Shown one piece after another: positions 1 through 8,818 of a DNA stretch of 9,443 nucleotides. A program made the translations under genes and the position numbers. The DNA comes from Neisseriaceae bacterium. GTDB lineage: Bacteria; Pseudomonadota; Gammaproteobacteria; Burkholderiales; UBA11063. The notes under the pieces were generated by a model. That model was given only the letters and a program-made list of their open reading frames with translations. It ran no database searches and was not told the origin of the DNA. The stretch is from NCBI GenBank assembly GCA_947454215.1, contig CANGJN010000012.1, positions 1 through 9,443 of the forward strand. Reading direction: 5' to 3'. Position 1 is the stretch's first letter, and every line of letters begins with the position of its first letter.

Positions 1-317
1 ATATTTTCTAAAAATAAAAAATATAAAATTTAATTTTTCTAAAATTTTTTATTGTTTAAAATATTATGAGTTAAAATTTTCCATATATTTAATTGAACTA
101 AAATTATATATAATTTCATAATTTTTAACAAAAAATAATTATTTCTACATAAAATTTTATGAATTAGATGTAAATATTCTAAAAATACAAATAAATTGCT
201 ATTAATAGATTTAAATAGTTAATTTTATAAGTAATTTTCTCTCATCAAGATACACTACAAATTAAACTAATATGTTATCTTTTGAAATAAAATACTCAAT
301 TAATAAATAAATTTAAC

Positions 318-347
318 TTGCGATTAACTTTAAAATTTCTTAATAAT
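318..347 (+). promoter_or_regulatory. Possible sigma-70-type promoter of the nuo operon
   Basis: TTGCGA at 318-323 matches four of six bases of the -35 consensus. AATAAT at 342-347 matches five of six bases of the -10 consensus, and the spacing is 18 bases. Transcription would start near 353-356, leaving a leader of about 20 bases before nuoA. In sequence this AT-rich, -10-like hexamers occur often by chance. The call therefore rests mainly on the position just upstream of the first gene and on TTG being rare in this spacer. Confidence 0.35.
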
Positions 348-360
348 AACAAAATATTAT

Positions 361-364
361 AAGG
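361..364 (+). promoter_or_regulatory. Weak ribosome binding site of nuoA
   Basis: AAGG lies 10 bases before the ATG at 375 and is the only purine-rich G-containing stretch nearby. It favours the ATG at 375 over the in-frame ATG at 384, which would be 19 bases away. Confidence 0.45.
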
Positions 365-374
365 TAATAACGAT

Positions 375-734
375 ATGGTTTCAATGAATTATTTTCCAAT
401 AATCTTTTTTCTAATACTAGCCTTCATAATGGGTGCAGTATTAATTATTGCAGGAAGATTAATTGCCGTTTATCGACCAGATGCTGAAAAAAACTCATTA
501 TATGAATGTGGCTTTGAAGCTTTTGATGATGCCAGAATAAAGTTTGATATACGTTATTACTTAATTGCTATAATATTCATTCTTTTTGATTTAGAAATTG
601 CTTTTTTATTTCCTTGGGCATTAGTATTTAGGCATTTAGGAATTTATGGATTTTATATTATGTCTGTATTTTTAACAATTCTGATAGCAGGATTTATTTA
701 TATTTGGAAGAAAGGAGCATTAGAATGGGAATAG
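375..734 (+). CDS. nuoA: NADH-quinone oxidoreductase subunit A (NuoA)
   Basis: NuoA is a small membrane subunit of complex I, equivalent to mitochondrial ND3. It sits where the peripheral arm joins the membrane arm, and its first loop helps shape the quinone site. The 119-residue protein has three membrane segments, at about 8-31, 62-82 and 89-111. The loop motif YECGF is at 43-47, with Cys45 matching the ND3 loop cysteine. The acidic pair Asp72 and Glu74 in FDLE is conserved in the family. The C-terminus WKKGALEWE is typical of betaproteobacterial NuoA, as is the total length. The ATG at 375 is preferred to the ATG at 384 because of the AAGG upstream and the fit in length. It is the first gene of the operon, and its last 10 bases overlap nuoB. 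Identity is clear; only the exact start carries doubt. Confidence 0.96.
   Translation: MVSMNYFPIIFFLILAFIMGAVLIIAGRLIAVYRPDAEKNSLYECGFEAFDDARIKFDIRYYLIAIIFILFDLEIAFLFPWALVFRHLGIYGFYIMSVFLTILIAGFIYIWKKGALEWE
713..717 (+). promoter_or_regulatory. Ribosome binding site that fixes the nuoB start
   Basis: AGGAG lies inside the end of nuoA, 7 bases before the ATG at 725. This rules out the in-frame TTG at 704, which lies upstream of the site and would add seven residues not typical of the family. Confidence 0.85.
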
Positions 735-1213
735 AAGGAGTTTTAAATGAGGGATTTATTACTACTACTGTAGACAAAGTAATTAATTGGGCACGAACTG
801 GTTCATTGTGGCCTATGACATTTGGATTAGCTTGTTGTGCTGTAGAAATGATGCATGTAGGTGCAGCAAGATATGATTTAGACCGTTTTGGAGCGGTATT
901 TAGACCATCCCCTAGACAATCAGATGTAATGATTGTAGCTGGAACATTATGTAATAAAATGGCACCAGCATTAAGAAAAGTTTATGATCAAATGCCAGAG
1001 CCAAGATGGGTTATCTCAATGGGATCATGTGCAAATGGTGGAGGATATTACCATTACTCTTATTCTGTTGTTCGTGGTTGTGATCGTATCGTCCCAGTTG
1101 ATATTTATGTTCCAGGATGTCCTCCCACCGCAGAAGCTTTGTTATATGGAATAATTCAACTACAAAATAAAATTAAACGCGAATCTACAATTGCTAGAAA
1201 AGTTAATCGTTGA
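725..1213 (+). CDS. nuoB: NADH-quinone oxidoreductase subunit B (NuoB), carries cluster N2
   Basis: NuoB (mitochondrial PSST) is the connecting subunit that holds [4Fe-4S] cluster N2, the last electron carrier before quinone. The protein has 162 residues from the ATG at 725. All four cluster ligands are visible: the adjacent pair Cys37-Cys38 in LACCAVE, Cys102 in MGSCANGGG, and Cys132 in [14 protein letters not shown]. Other family landmarks are [11 protein letters not shown] (24-34) and RPSPRQSDV (60-68), the latter facing the quinone cavity. A strong AGGAG site 7 bases upstream supports this start, which overlaps the nuoA stop by 10 bases and suggests translational coupling. The sequence is close to betaproteobacterial NuoB through its whole length, including the tail [10 protein letters not shown]. 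Nothing looks damaged. Confidence 0.98.
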   Translation: MGIEGVLNEGFITTTVDKVINWARTGSLWPMTFGLACCAVEMMHVGAARYDLDRFGAVFRPSPRQSDVMIVAGTLCNKMAPALRKVYDQMPEPRWVISMGSCANGGGYYHYSYSVVRGCDRIVPVDIYVPGCPPTAEALLYGIIQLQNKIKRESTIARKVNR

Positions 1214-1219
1214 AAATTT

Positions 1220-1223
1220 GGAG
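1220..1223 (+). promoter_or_regulatory. Ribosome binding site that fixes the nuoC start
   Basis: GGAG lies 8 bases before the ATG at 1232. The alternative in-frame GTG at 1223 overlaps this site itself, so it is unlikely to be the start. Confidence 0.7.
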
Positions 1224-1231
1224 TGAATAAA

Positions 1232-1843
1232 ATGAGTGGCTCTCTAACTACAATAAAAACCAAAAAATTATTAGAAACAGTTGTTAATTTGATTGGATCT
1301 GATTTAAAAAATCATTCTATTGAACATAATCAATTAAATATTGAAATAGATAAAGAAAACCTATTAAAGATAATGCAATTACTAAAGCAAGATCCTTCAA
1401 CTTTATTTGATCAATGTACAGATTTATGTGGTGTTGACTATTTAACCTATAAGAATGAAACTCATAGTCCAAGATTCGCAGTAGTTTATCATTTATTATC
1501 ATACACTCATAATTGGAGAATTAGGGTAAAAGTTGTTATAAAAGATGATAAATTTCCTATGATAGATTCAGTTACTGAACTTTGGAATGGATTAAATTGG
1601 TTTGAAAGAGAAGCTTTTGATTTATTTGGAATAATTTTTGATGGTCATCCTGATTTAAGAAGAATTTTAACTGACTATGGATTTATAGGACATCCTTTTA
1701 GAAAAGACTTTCCTATTTCAGGTCATATGGAAGTTAAATATGATCATGAAGAAAAAAGGGTTATTTATCAACCTGTAACTATTGAACCACGTGAAATAAC
1801 TCCACGTGTTATTCGTGAGGAAAATTATTGTGGCAGAAATTAA
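1232..1843 (+). CDS. nuoC: NADH-quinone oxidoreductase subunit C (NuoC)
   Basis: NuoC (mitochondrial 30 kDa subunit, NDUFS3) is a peripheral-arm subunit without cofactors. It braces NuoD and NuoB around the quinone site. The protein has 203 residues from the ATG at 1232. The N-terminal 60 or so residues are variable and lysine/leucine rich. The conserved part follows: the FAVVYHLLS strand, the family signature [22 protein letters not shown] (split here as [11 protein letters not shown] and [13 protein letters not shown]), then GHPFRKDFP and the tail [15 protein letters not shown], which is characteristic of betaproteobacteria. It is a separate gene, not the NuoCD fusion found in Escherichia coli. 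The last 14 bases overlap nuoD. An upstream in-frame GTG at 1223 would add three residues but overlaps the ribosome binding site. Confidence 0.97.
   Translation: MSGSLTTIKTKKLLETVVNLIGSDLKNHSIEHNQLNIEIDKENLLKIMQLLKQDPSTLFDQCTDLCGVDYLTYKNETHSPRFAVVYHLLSYTHNWRIRVKVVIKDDKFPMIDSVTELWNGLNWFEREAFDLFGIIFDGHPDLRRILTDYGFIGHPFRKDFPISGHMEVKYDHEEKRVIYQPVTIEPREITPRVIREENYCGRN
1816..1820 (+). promoter_or_regulatory. Ribosome binding site that fixes the nuoD start
   Basis: TGAGG, inside the end of nuoC, lies 9 bases before the GTG at 1830. It supports that GTG over the in-frame GTG at 1806, which has no such site and would add eight residues foreign to the family. Confidence 0.65.
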
Positions 1844-3083
1844 AAATTATACATTAAATTTTGGACCTCAACATCCTTCTGCTCATGGTGTATTACGTTT
1901 AGTACTTGAGTTAGATGGAGAGGTTGTTCAAAAAGCAGACCCTCATATTGGTTTATTACATAGAGGAACTGAGAAATTAGCAGAAACAAGAACTTATATT
2001 CAAAACTTACCATATTTCGATAGACTAGACTATGTTTCAATGATGTGCAATGAACATGCATATGTTATGGCTATAGAAAAGTTATTAGGTATTGAAGTAC
2101 CAATAAGAGCAGAATATATAAGAGTTTTATTTTCTGAAATAACAAGAATTCTTAATCACTTAATGAATATAGGAGCTCATGCGTTAGACGTTGGTGCAAT
2201 GGCAGTTTTTTTATATACCTTCAGAGAAAGAGAAGATTTATTAGATTGTTATGAGGCTGTATCTGGAGCTAGGATGCATGCTTCATATTTTAGACCAGGT
2301 GGAGTATATAGAGATCTTCCAGATGATATGCCACAATATAATCAAAAAACCATATTATCTAAAAAAAAACTAGAAAGGCTTAATAAGAATCGAACTGGTA
2401 GTTTATTGGACTTTATTGAAGATTTTGCTCAAAAATTCGACAATAGAATAGATGAGTATGAAACTCTATTAACAGACAATAGAATTTGGAAACAAAGAAA
2501 TGTTGGAATCGGTGTTGTAGATGCTAAAAGAGCCATTAATTTAGGATTCACTGGAGTAATGTTAAGGGCTTGTGGTGTTGAATGGGATTTAAGAAAAAAA
2601 CAACCTTACTCTGTTTATGATAAATTAGACTTTGATATTCCAGTTGGGACCTCAGGTGATTGCTATGATAGATATTTATGTAGAATTGGAGAACTTAGAG
2701 AATCAAATAAATTAATTAAACAATGTGTTTCTTGGTTAAAAAAAAACCATGGACCAGTTATTGTTAATGATTACAAAGTTGCCCCACCAAATAGAGAAAA
2801 AATGAAACTCGGCATGGAAGAGTTAATTCACCATTTTAAATTTTTTACTGAAGGAATCAAGGTTCCAGAGGGACAGATTTATCAAGCCATAGAACATCCA
2901 AAGGGTGAGTTTGGTGTCTATTTAATAAGTGATGGTGCCAATAAACCTTATAGATTAAAAATTAGAGCTCCTGGATTTGCTCATCTATCCAGTTTAGATG
3001 AAATGTCTAGAGGACATATGATTGCTGATGTTGTAGCAATTTTGGGCACACAAGATATAGTCTTTGGTGAAGTTGATAGATAA
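1830..3083 (+). CDS. nuoD: NADH-quinone oxidoreductase subunit D (NuoD), quinone-site subunit
   Basis: NuoD (mitochondrial 49 kDa subunit) forms most of the quinone-binding pocket next to cluster N2 and descends from the large subunit of NiFe hydrogenases. Starting at the GTG at 1830 it has 417 residues, the usual betaproteobacterial length, and begins [16 protein letters not shown]. Quinone-site residues are in place: His15 and His19 in PQHPSAHG, and Tyr68 in DRLDYVSMM. The 49-residue spacing of His19 and Tyr68 equals that of bovine His59 and Tyr108. Arg45 in LLHRGTEKL matches the arginine next to N2 that is methylated in mammals. The C-terminus (DIVFGEVDR) is intact. The gene starts inside nuoC, so coupled translation is likely. 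Two runs of nine A lie within it (2361-2369 and 2738-2746), both in frame. Confidence 0.98.
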   Translation: MAEIKNYTLNFGPQHPSAHGVLRLVLELDGEVVQKADPHIGLLHRGTEKLAETRTYIQNLPYFDRLDYVSMMCNEHAYVMAIEKLLGIEVPIRAEYIRVLFSEITRILNHLMNIGAHALDVGAMAVFLYTFREREDLLDCYEAVSGARMHASYFRPGGVYRDLPDDMPQYNQKTILSKKKLERLNKNRTGSLLDFIEDFAQKFDNRIDEYETLLTDNRIWKQRNVGIGVVDAKRAINLGFTGVMLRACGVEWDLRKKQPYSVYDKLDFDIPVGTSGDCYDRYLCRIGELRESNKLIKQCVSWLKKNHGPVIVNDYKVAPPNREKMKLGMEELIHHFKFFTEGIKVPEGQIYQAIEHPKGEFGVYLISDGANKPYRLKIRAPGFAHLSSLDEMSRGHMIADVVAILGTQDIVFGEVDR

Positions 3084-3103
3084 TCAATATGGGAATTATT
3101 TAA

Positions 3104-3577
3104 ATGGTATCACAAGAAGCATTAAGAAAAATTGATTTGGAATTAAAAAAATATCCTGATTCAGAGAAAAGAAGTGCTATTATGTCGGCACTTAGAATTA
3201 TTCAAGAAGAGAAAGGTTGGTTGTCAGTAGATTTAATAGAATATACTGCTAACTATCTTGGTATTCCACCGGTTCAAGCAATGGAAGTTGCCACATTTTA
3301 TAGTATGTATAACTTACAACCTGTGGGTAAATATAAATTAATGATTTGTACTAATTTACCCTGTTCTTTATCAGGCAGTGTTAATACCGCTGAATATTTA
3401 AAACAAAAACTTGGAATAGAATTTGGTGAAACAACATCAGACGGTAAATTTACCTTGTTAGAAACCGAATGTATGGGTGCTTGTGGCTATGCTCCTGTTA
3501 TGATAATTAATAATCATAAAATGTGTGCTAATATGACCATAGACAATATAGAAAAAAAATTGGCGGAGTTACAATAA
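3104..3577 (+). CDS. nuoE: NADH-quinone oxidoreductase subunit E (NuoE), [2Fe-2S] N1a
   Basis: NuoE (mitochondrial 24 kDa subunit) belongs to the NADH-oxidising tip and carries the [2Fe-2S] cluster N1a in a thioredoxin-like fold. The protein has 157 residues. An N-terminal helical part (about 1-72) includes the family motif [16 protein letters not shown]. The thioredoxin-like domain follows, with four cluster cysteines: Cys82 and Cys87 in CTNLPC (C-x4-C), then Cys123 and Cys127 in CMGAC (C-x3-C). The gap after nuoD is 20 bases, and a GGGA at 3091-3094 gives a modest ribosome binding site 9 bases before the ATG. The stop codon shares one base with the nuoF start (TAATG), which suggests the two partners are made together. 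All ligands are present and the length is normal. Confidence 0.98.
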   Translation: MVSQEALRKIDLELKKYPDSEKRSAIMSALRIIQEEKGWLSVDLIEYTANYLGIPPVQAMEVATFYSMYNLQPVGKYKLMICTNLPCSLSGSVNTAEYLKQKLGIEFGETTSDGKFTLLETECMGACGYAPVMIINNHKMCANMTIDNIEKKLAELQ

Positions 3578-4872
3578 TGGCTGTTTATAATAATGGTGTT
3601 ATCTTTGATAATATAGATACTAACGATCCTAATTGTTGGAAGATAGAGTCCTATATAAAAAGAGGTGGTTATAGTGCACTAAAGAAAATAATCGATCAAA
3701 AAATTACTCAAGAAGCAATTATCGCTGAAATTAAATTGTCTGGATTAAGAGGTCGAGGAGGGGCTGGATTTCCTACGGGGTTAAAATGGAGTTTTATGCC
3801 AAGAGCCTTACAAGGTCAAAAATATTTAGTTTGCAATAGTGATGAAGGAGAGCCTGGTACTTTTAAAGATTTAGATATTTTAAAATACAATCCACACTCA
3901 TTAATTGAAGGGATGATAATAGGTGGATACACTATGGGTGTTACTATTGGATATAACTATATTCATGGAGAAATTTTTGAAATCTATGAACAATTTGAGT
4001 TAGCATTAGAAGAAGCTAGAAAAAATGGATATTTAGGGAAAAATATTTTCAATAGTGGTATAAATTATGAGTTATTTGCTCATCACGGTTATGGTGCTTA
4101 TATTTGTGGTGAAGAAACTGCTCTTTTAGAATCATTAGAAGGTAAAAAAGGCCAACCAAGATTTAAACCTCCGTTTCCAGCAAGTTTTGGTTTATATGCT
4201 AAACCAACTACTATTAATAATACTGAAACCCTCGCATCAATTCCATTTATCATAAAAGATGGTGGAGAAAATTTTTATAATAAAGGTATTCCTAATAATG
4301 GTGGAACAAAATTATTTTCCGTATCTGGGAGTGTAGTTAAACCAGGTAATTATGAGGTACCATTGGGTACTCCTTTTACTAAATTACTTGAAATGGCAGG
4401 TGGAATGAGAAATAACAGAAAACTTAAAGCTGTTATTCCTGGTGGATCTTCAGCACCAGTTTTACCTGCAGATATAATGAATAACTGTAATATGGACTAT
4501 GATTCTATAGCTAAAGCAGGTTCAATGTTAGGATCTGGTGCAGTAATTGTAATTAATGAGGATGTATGTATGGTTAAAGCTCTCGAAAGATTAGCATATT
4601 TCTATCATGAAGAATCATGTGGTCAATGCACTCCATGTCGAGAGGGTACAGGTTGGTTATATGATATTATTCATAGAATTGAGCATGGTAATGGTAAAAT
4701 AGAAGATTTAGAACTCTTAGATACCATTGGCAATCAAATGGCAGGAAGAACTATTTGTGCTTTGGCTGATGCTGCAGTTTTTCCAGTGCGTAGTTTTATA
4801 AAACATTTTAAACATGAATTTATACATCATATAGAACATAAAAAATGTTTAGTTAATCATAAGTGGTGTTAG
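3577..4872 (+). CDS. nuoF: NADH-quinone oxidoreductase subunit F (NuoF), FMN and NADH site
   Basis: NuoF (mitochondrial 51 kDa subunit) binds NADH and FMN and holds [4Fe-4S] cluster N3, so it is the entry point of electrons. The protein has 431 residues. The glycine-rich nucleotide/FMN motif [13 protein letters not shown] is at 59-71. The second binding loop [13 protein letters not shown] begins at residue 86, and [17 protein letters not shown] is at 173-189. The N3 ligands are Cys348, Cys351 and Cys354 in [13 protein letters not shown], and Cys394 in [12 protein letters not shown] clear GGAG at 3565-3568, 8 bases before the ATG, supports the start, which overlaps the nuoE stop by one base. 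The C-terminus ([10 protein letters not shown]) ends as in betaproteobacterial relatives. No key residue is missing. Confidence 0.98.
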   Translation: MAVYNNGVIFDNIDTNDPNCWKIESYIKRGGYSALKKIIDQKITQEAIIAEIKLSGLRGRGGAGFPTGLKWSFMPRALQGQKYLVCNSDEGEPGTFKDLDILKYNPHSLIEGMIIGGYTMGVTIGYNYIHGEIFEIYEQFELALEEARKNGYLGKNIFNSGINYELFAHHGYGAYICGEETALLESLEGKKGQPRFKPPFPASFGLYAKPTTINNTETLASIPFIIKDGGENFYNKGIPNNGGTKLFSVSGSVVKPGNYEVPLGTPFTKLLEMAGGMRNNRKLKAVIPGGSSAPVLPADIMNNCNMDYDSIAKAGSMLGSGAVIVINEDVCMVKALERLAYFYHEESCGQCTPCREGTGWLYDIIHRIEHGNGKIEDLELLDTIGNQMAGRTICALADAAVFPVRSFIKHFKHEFIHHIEHKKCLVNHKWC

Positions 4873-4900
4873 AGTTAGATAAAAATTAAACATTTATATT

Positions 4901-4905
4901 AGGGA
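4901..4905 (+). promoter_or_regulatory. Ribosome binding site of nuoG
   Basis: AGGGA lies 7 bases before the ATG at 4913, within the 40-base nuoF-nuoG spacer, the widest gap in the operon. I saw no hairpin or promoter in the rest of that spacer. Confidence 0.7.
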
Positions 4906-4912
4906 TACATAA

Positions 4913-7261
4913 ATGGAATTTGAATTAGATGGTAAGAAAATCACATTAGAAAAAGGATCTACTATTCTAGAAGCAGCTTTAAAAGAAGGTAAATTTATTC
5001 CTCATTTTTGTTATCATAAAAAATTATCTATTGCTGCTAACTGTAGAATGTGTCTGGTAGAAGTTGAAAAATCACCTAAACCAGTAGCCTCATGTGCAAC
5101 ACCTATAACTGATGGAATGAAAGTTTATACAACTTCCAAAATGGCTATTGAAGCACAAAAAGGAGTTATGGAGTTTTTATTAATTAATCATCCATTAGAT
5201 TGTCCTGTATGTGATCAAGGAGGAGAGTGTAGACTACAAGATTTGGCAGTTGGATATGGTAGAGTGGAGTCAAGGTTTGAGGAAGAAAAACGTGCCGTCA
5301 CCAATAAGGACATGGGACCTTTAATATCAACGGAAATGACACGTTGTATCCATTGTTCTAGATGTGTTAGGTTCTCAGCTGAAATAGCCGGTGAGCAAGA
5401 AATAGGGATGAATTATAGAAATAATCATGTAGAAGTTATGCCTTTTATTGGCAAAACAGTAAATAGCGAATTATCAGGAAATGTAATAGATTTATGTCCT
5501 GTAGGAGCTCTAACTAGTAAACCGTATAGACATAAACATAGAAGTTGGGAGTTATCTAGAAGAAAAACCATATCACCTCATGATGGACTTGGATCTAATT
5601 TACTAGTTCAGGTAGATAAATATCATAAAGTAGTTAGGGTATTACCCTATGAAAATGAAAATTTAAATGAATGTTGGATTTCTGACAGAGATCGTTTCAG
5701 TTATGAAGGACTATATCATGAAGATCGTATTTTATATCCGATGATAAAATATGATAATCAATGGATGAAGGTAGACTGGAATACAGCATTGAACTATGTT
5801 GCTGAGAGTTTACTCAGAATAAAAAAAGAATATTCAACAAATGATATCGGTGTCCTAGCCAACAGTATTTCTACCACGGAAGAGTTATTTTTATTACAAA
5901 AATTAATGCGCCAATTAGATATTAATAATATAGACTACAGACTAGCCCAATCGGATTTATATATAAGCCCCGAAGATGAAAATAAAATAAGATATATAGG
6001 TGGTAATATTAATTCCATATTAGATTGTAAATCCATATTATTAATTGGATGTTTAATTAGATCGGAACAACCACTATTAGCACTTAAAATTAGGCAAGCT
6101 GTAAAAAATGGAGCAGAATTAAGTTCAATAAATGTTTTAAAACAAGATTTTTTATGCCAAATTGAAAATGAAAATAATGTGGTAATAGATCCAAGAGAAA
6201 TTACCAATTTTTTAGCTCAAATACTTAAAGTTTTAGATCCTAATAACCAAGAAATAGATTTCTCAGAAGTTACCCCTTCGAATGAATCAAAAAAAATTGC
6301 TAATTCTTTAACTAAGGAGTCTGGTTTAATTTTATTGGGAGAAATAGCTAAATCACATCCTCAATATTCATTAATCCAACAATTAGTACAAGCGATATCT
6401 AATATTACAAATATTAAGATTGGCTTTTTATCAGGTAGTGCTAATGAAGTAGGTGCACAGTTGGTAGGATGTGTTCCATATAAGGGATTTTTAAATAATA
6501 AAGTTAAATCTGGCATGGATGTTATGCAAATGCTTACCAACCCAAGAAAAGGATATGTTTTATTTAATACTGAGTTAGAAAGAGATGTATATAATTCATC
6601 ATTAGCACTAGCAGCGTTAAAAAATGCTAAATCTGTAACAGTTATATCTCCTTATATCAATGAACATATTCGTGAATATGCTGATGTAATTTTACCTATT
6701 ACTCCATTTACTGAAACAGCAGGTTCATATATCAATATGCAAGGTGATTGGCAAAAATTTAATGGTGTCACTACACCTTTAGGTGATTCAAAACCTGGTT
6801 GGAAAGTGATTCGGGTATTAGCTAATATTTTAAACTTGAATGGATTTGATTATGATTCCATAGATGGAGTAAGAGAGGAAATTAGTTCATTGAATGAAAA
6901 TAAAGACCATTTAAATAATCATATTAGTATTAATAAAATAAAAATTACTACTCCTGAATTACAAAATTTAGTTCGTGTTGGCACTAAAGGTTATTACAAT
7001 ACTGATAGTATTGTAAGAAGAGCATCTTCTTTACAACAAACGGTATTGAATAATCAAACAAATGTGTCAATAAATAATCAATTACATAAAGATCTTCAAC
7101 ATAATTCGACTATAAATGTTGAGCAAGGATCAATGGTTGCAAGTTTTGAAGTCAAAGCAGATAATATTGTCGCTCCTAATTCGGTAGGATTAAATATGGA
7201 TAAAAATACCGTTGGTTTTGCAGGTTTATTCGATGAAATTAAAATTAAGTCATTAGATTAG
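4913..7261 (+). CDS. nuoG: NADH-quinone oxidoreductase subunit G (NuoG), clusters N1b, N5 and N4
   Basis: NuoG (mitochondrial 75 kDa subunit) passes electrons from NuoF towards NuoI. The protein has 782 residues. A plant-ferredoxin-like domain holds N1b through Cys33, Cys44, Cys47 and Cys61. The next part holds N5 through His93, Cys97, Cys100 and Cys106 (H-x3-C-x2-C-x5-C). N4 is held by Cys145, Cys148, Cys151 (CIHCSRC) and Cys195 (DLCPVGAL). The extra N7 cluster of E. coli and Thermus is absent: where its C-x2-C-x3-C would lie the sequence reads [10 protein letters not shown], as in betaproteobacteria, and only Cys254 remains. From about 220 onward the protein is a molybdopterin-oxidoreductase-like fold with no expected cofactor. 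The last 80 residues are Asn/Gln rich and much less conserved, but FAGLFDEI still resembles the family end. Confidence 0.97.
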   Translation: MEFELDGKKITLEKGSTILEAALKEGKFIPHFCYHKKLSIAANCRMCLVEVEKSPKPVASCATPITDGMKVYTTSKMAIEAQKGVMEFLLINHPLDCPVCDQGGECRLQDLAVGYGRVESRFEEEKRAVTNKDMGPLISTEMTRCIHCSRCVRFSAEIAGEQEIGMNYRNNHVEVMPFIGKTVNSELSGNVIDLCPVGALTSKPYRHKHRSWELSRRKTISPHDGLGSNLLVQVDKYHKVVRVLPYENENLNECWISDRDRFSYEGLYHEDRILYPMIKYDNQWMKVDWNTALNYVAESLLRIKKEYSTNDIGVLANSISTTEELFLLQKLMRQLDINNIDYRLAQSDLYISPEDENKIRYIGGNINSILDCKSILLIGCLIRSEQPLLALKIRQAVKNGAELSSINVLKQDFLCQIENENNVVIDPREITNFLAQILKVLDPNNQEIDFSEVTPSNESKKIANSLTKESGLILLGEIAKSHPQYSLIQQLVQAISNITNIKIGFLSGSANEVGAQLVGCVPYKGFLNNKVKSGMDVMQMLTNPRKGYVLFNTELERDVYNSSLALAALKNAKSVTVISPYINEHIREYADVILPITPFTETAGSYINMQGDWQKFNGVTTPLGDSKPGWKVIRVLANILNLNGFDYDSIDGVREEISSLNENKDHLNNHISINKIKITTPELQNLVRVGTKGYYNTDSIVRRASSLQQTVLNNQTNVSINNQLHKDLQHNSTINVEQGSMVASFEVKADNIVAPNSVGLNMDKNTVGFAGLFDEIKIKSLD

Positions 7262-7263
7262 GA
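7260..7263 (+). promoter_or_regulatory. Ribosome binding site of nuoH, overlapping the nuoG stop
   Basis: AGGA shares its first two bases with the TAG stop codon of nuoG and lies 8 bases before the nuoH ATG at 7272. This arrangement favours re-initiation by ribosomes finishing nuoG. Confidence 0.65.
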
Positions 7264-7271
7264 AAATAATT

Positions 7272-8318
7272 ATGGAAATAATTCAAAATTTAATTGGAAA
7301 TAACCTAGGTTATGCTTTATGGAAATTTATATGTGCTATATTAATAATAATTCCTTTAACAATTTTTGTTGCATATTTAACTTTCGCTGAAAGAAAAATT
7401 TTAGGATATATGCATGCTAGATTGGGAGCCAATAGGGTTGGACCCAAAGGTTTATTGCAACCATTTGCTGATTTATTTAAATTTGTATTTAAGGAATTAT
7501 TAACTCCTTATCGATCTAGTAAAGGCGTATTTTTAATTGCTCCAATCATTCTTTTAGTTTGTGCTTTATTAGTTTGGGCAGTTATTCCATTAAATCCAGA
7601 GTTAATGTTTACTCATATCAATGCAGGACTATTATATGTTATTTCAATTTCTTCATTAGGAGTTTATGGAATTATATTAGCAGGTTGGGCGGGGAATTCT
7701 AAATACTCTTTTTTAGGTGGAATTAGAGCTGCAGCACAAATGATATCATATGAATTAGCAATGGGATTTGCTTTAGTTGGTGTATTAATGGTTTCTAGTT
7801 CATTAGATTTAGTAGAAATTGTTAACAAACAAGCAACGGGAATAATGAATGGAAGTATTTTATCGTGGAATTGGATTCCATTATTTCCATTATTTTTAAT
7901 TTACCTTATTTCTGGTGTTGCTGAAACTAACAGAGCACCTTTTGATGTATGTGAAGGAGAATCAGAGATCGTCGCAGGATTTTTTGTTGAATACTCTGGA
8001 ACTCAATTTGCATTATTTATGTTAGCTGAATATATTAATATGATTACTATATCAGTGATGGCAACTATAATGTTCTTAGGTGGGTGGTTGTCTCCACTAC
8101 CTTCTAATATTGCATTTATTGGCCAGAAAAGTTTCTTTTGGTTATTAATTAAAGTATGTATTTTACTATTTGGTTTTATCTGGTATAGAGCAACATTTCC
8201 AAGATATAGATATGATCAAATAATGAGATTAGGATGGAAAATTTTTATTCCAATTACATTAATTTGGATTTTTGTTTTAGGTTTATGGATTATTTCTCCT
8301 TTAAATTTATGGAAGTAG
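7272..8318 (+). CDS. nuoH: NADH-quinone oxidoreductase subunit H (NuoH), membrane quinone-channel subunit
   Basis: NuoH (mitochondrial ND1) anchors the peripheral arm in the membrane, forms the entrance of the quinone chamber and starts the chain of charged residues that leads to the proton pumps. The 348-residue protein is strongly hydrophobic, with about eight membrane segments. Conserved cytoplasmic loops are clear: [20 protein letters not shown] (39-58), [12 protein letters not shown] (150-161, with Glu161), [16 protein letters not shown] (217-232) with several conserved acidic residues, and [18 protein letters not shown] near the end. Cys227 (usually Ala in relatives as I recall them) and Phe238 in GFFVEYSG (usually His) are small departures in the quinone-side loop. 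The gene follows nuoG after 10 bases and precedes nuoI after 4. Length and motifs indicate an intact protein. Confidence 0.98.
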   Translation: MEIIQNLIGNNLGYALWKFICAILIIIPLTIFVAYLTFAERKILGYMHARLGANRVGPKGLLQPFADLFKFVFKELLTPYRSSKGVFLIAPIILLVCALLVWAVIPLNPELMFTHINAGLLYVISISSLGVYGIILAGWAGNSKYSFLGGIRAAAQMISYELAMGFALVGVLMVSSSLDLVEIVNKQATGIMNGSILSWNWIPLFPLFLIYLISGVAETNRAPFDVCEGESEIVAGFFVEYSGTQFALFMLAEYINMITISVMATIMFLGGWLSPLPSNIAFIGQKSFFWLLIKVCILLFGFIWYRATFPRYRYDQIMRLGWKIFIPITLIWIFVLGLWIISPLNLWK

Positions 8319-8322
8319 ATAA

Positions 8323-8805
8323 ATGATAAGAAAATTTTTTAAAACATTTTTTTTAATTGAGTTATTTAAGGGAATGGGTTTAACCTGGAAGGTTTTATTT
8401 ACACCTAAAGTAACTTTAAGATACCCTGAAGAAAAAACTCCTTTATCCAATAGATTTAGAGCATTACATGCCCTCAGAAGATATCCCAATGGAGAAGAAA
8501 GGTGTATAGGATGTAAACTGTGCGAATCTGTATGTCCAGCACTTGCAATAACTATAGATGTCCATGAGCGTGATGATGGAACTAGAAGAACTACTAGATA
8601 TGATATAGACTTAACTAAATGTATATTTTGTGGTTTCTGTGAGGAAGCCTGTCCAGTTGATGCAATTGTTGAAACATCAATTCATGAATATCATGGTGAA
8701 GAACAAGGAGATTTATATTTTACTAAAGAAATGCTTCTGGCTATCGGAGATAAATATAAATCTATTATCGCAAAAGAAAAACAAGCCGATCATATTTATC
8801 GATAG
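8323..8805 (+). CDS. nuoI: NADH-quinone oxidoreductase subunit I (NuoI), clusters N6a and N6b
   Basis: NuoI (mitochondrial TYKY) is an 8Fe ferredoxin-like subunit that carries electrons from NuoG to cluster N2 in NuoB. The protein has 160 residues. Its N-terminal segment (about 1-30) is hydrophobic and amphipathic and lies along the membrane next to NuoH. The segment [18 protein letters not shown] leads into the first cluster motif, with Cys61, Cys64, Cys67 and Cys71 followed by proline. The second motif has Cys100, Cys103, Cys106 and Cys110, again followed by proline. Both are the C-x2-C-x2-C-x3-CP pattern expected for two [4Fe-4S] clusters. The start is the ATG at 8323, four bases after nuoH, with GGAAG at 8311-8315 as a weak ribosome binding site inside the nuoH end. 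The first codons contain T6 and T8 runs (8335-8340 and 8347-8354). Confidence 0.98.
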   Translation: MIRKFFKTFFLIELFKGMGLTWKVLFTPKVTLRYPEEKTPLSNRFRALHALRRYPNGEERCIGCKLCESVCPALAITIDVHERDDGTRRTTRYDIDLTKCIFCGFCEEACPVDAIVETSIHEYHGEEQGDLYFTKEMLLAIGDKYKSIIAKEKQADHIYR

Positions 8806-8818
8806 GAATAAAATTATC

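Larger units (their letters stand above)
1..374. other. AT-rich non-coding region upstream of nuoA
   Basis: This stretch has no convincing gene on either strand. By hand count it contains 48 G or C bases in 374, about 13%, far below the genes that follow. It shows no tRNA-like cloverleaf, no GC-rich terminator stem and no coding-like reading frame. Its visible contents are short A/T runs, a 14-base palindrome at 148-161, an 11-base direct repeat (6-16 and 177-187), and a possible promoter and ribosome binding site close to nuoA. It is most likely an intergenic spacer carrying the operon promoter. It could also include the eroded remains of a lost gene, but nothing recognisable is left to support that. 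Confidence 0.8.

Noticed and set aside
148..161. Perfect 14-base palindrome CATAAAATTTTATG in the upstream spacer, possible operator
   Set aside because: In sequence with only about 13% G+C, a palindrome of this length is roughly expected by chance within 374 bases. It lies over 200 bases from nuoA and has no second copy.
6..187. Direct repeat TTCTAAAAATA at 6-16 and 177-187
   Set aside because: Eleven bases made almost only of A and T are expected to recur by chance here, and there is no regular spacing or third copy.
704..724. Upstream TTG start for nuoB
   Set aside because: The strong AGGAG at 713-717 lies downstream of the TTG and at the right distance from the ATG at 725, which also matches the family N-terminus.
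1317..2061. Two minus-strand reading frames of 61 and 73 codons (1317-1502 and 1840-2061) opposite nuoC and nuoD
   Set aside because: Both are short, antisense to conserved coding sequence and without motif support.
5935..6207. 90-codon minus-strand reading frame opposite nuoG
   Set aside because: It is antisense to a conserved gene and shows no recognisable domain, so it is best explained as chance.
8307..8489. 60-codon minus-strand reading frame opposite the nuoH end and nuoI start
   Set aside because: It is short and antisense to two well-supported genes, with no independent evidence.
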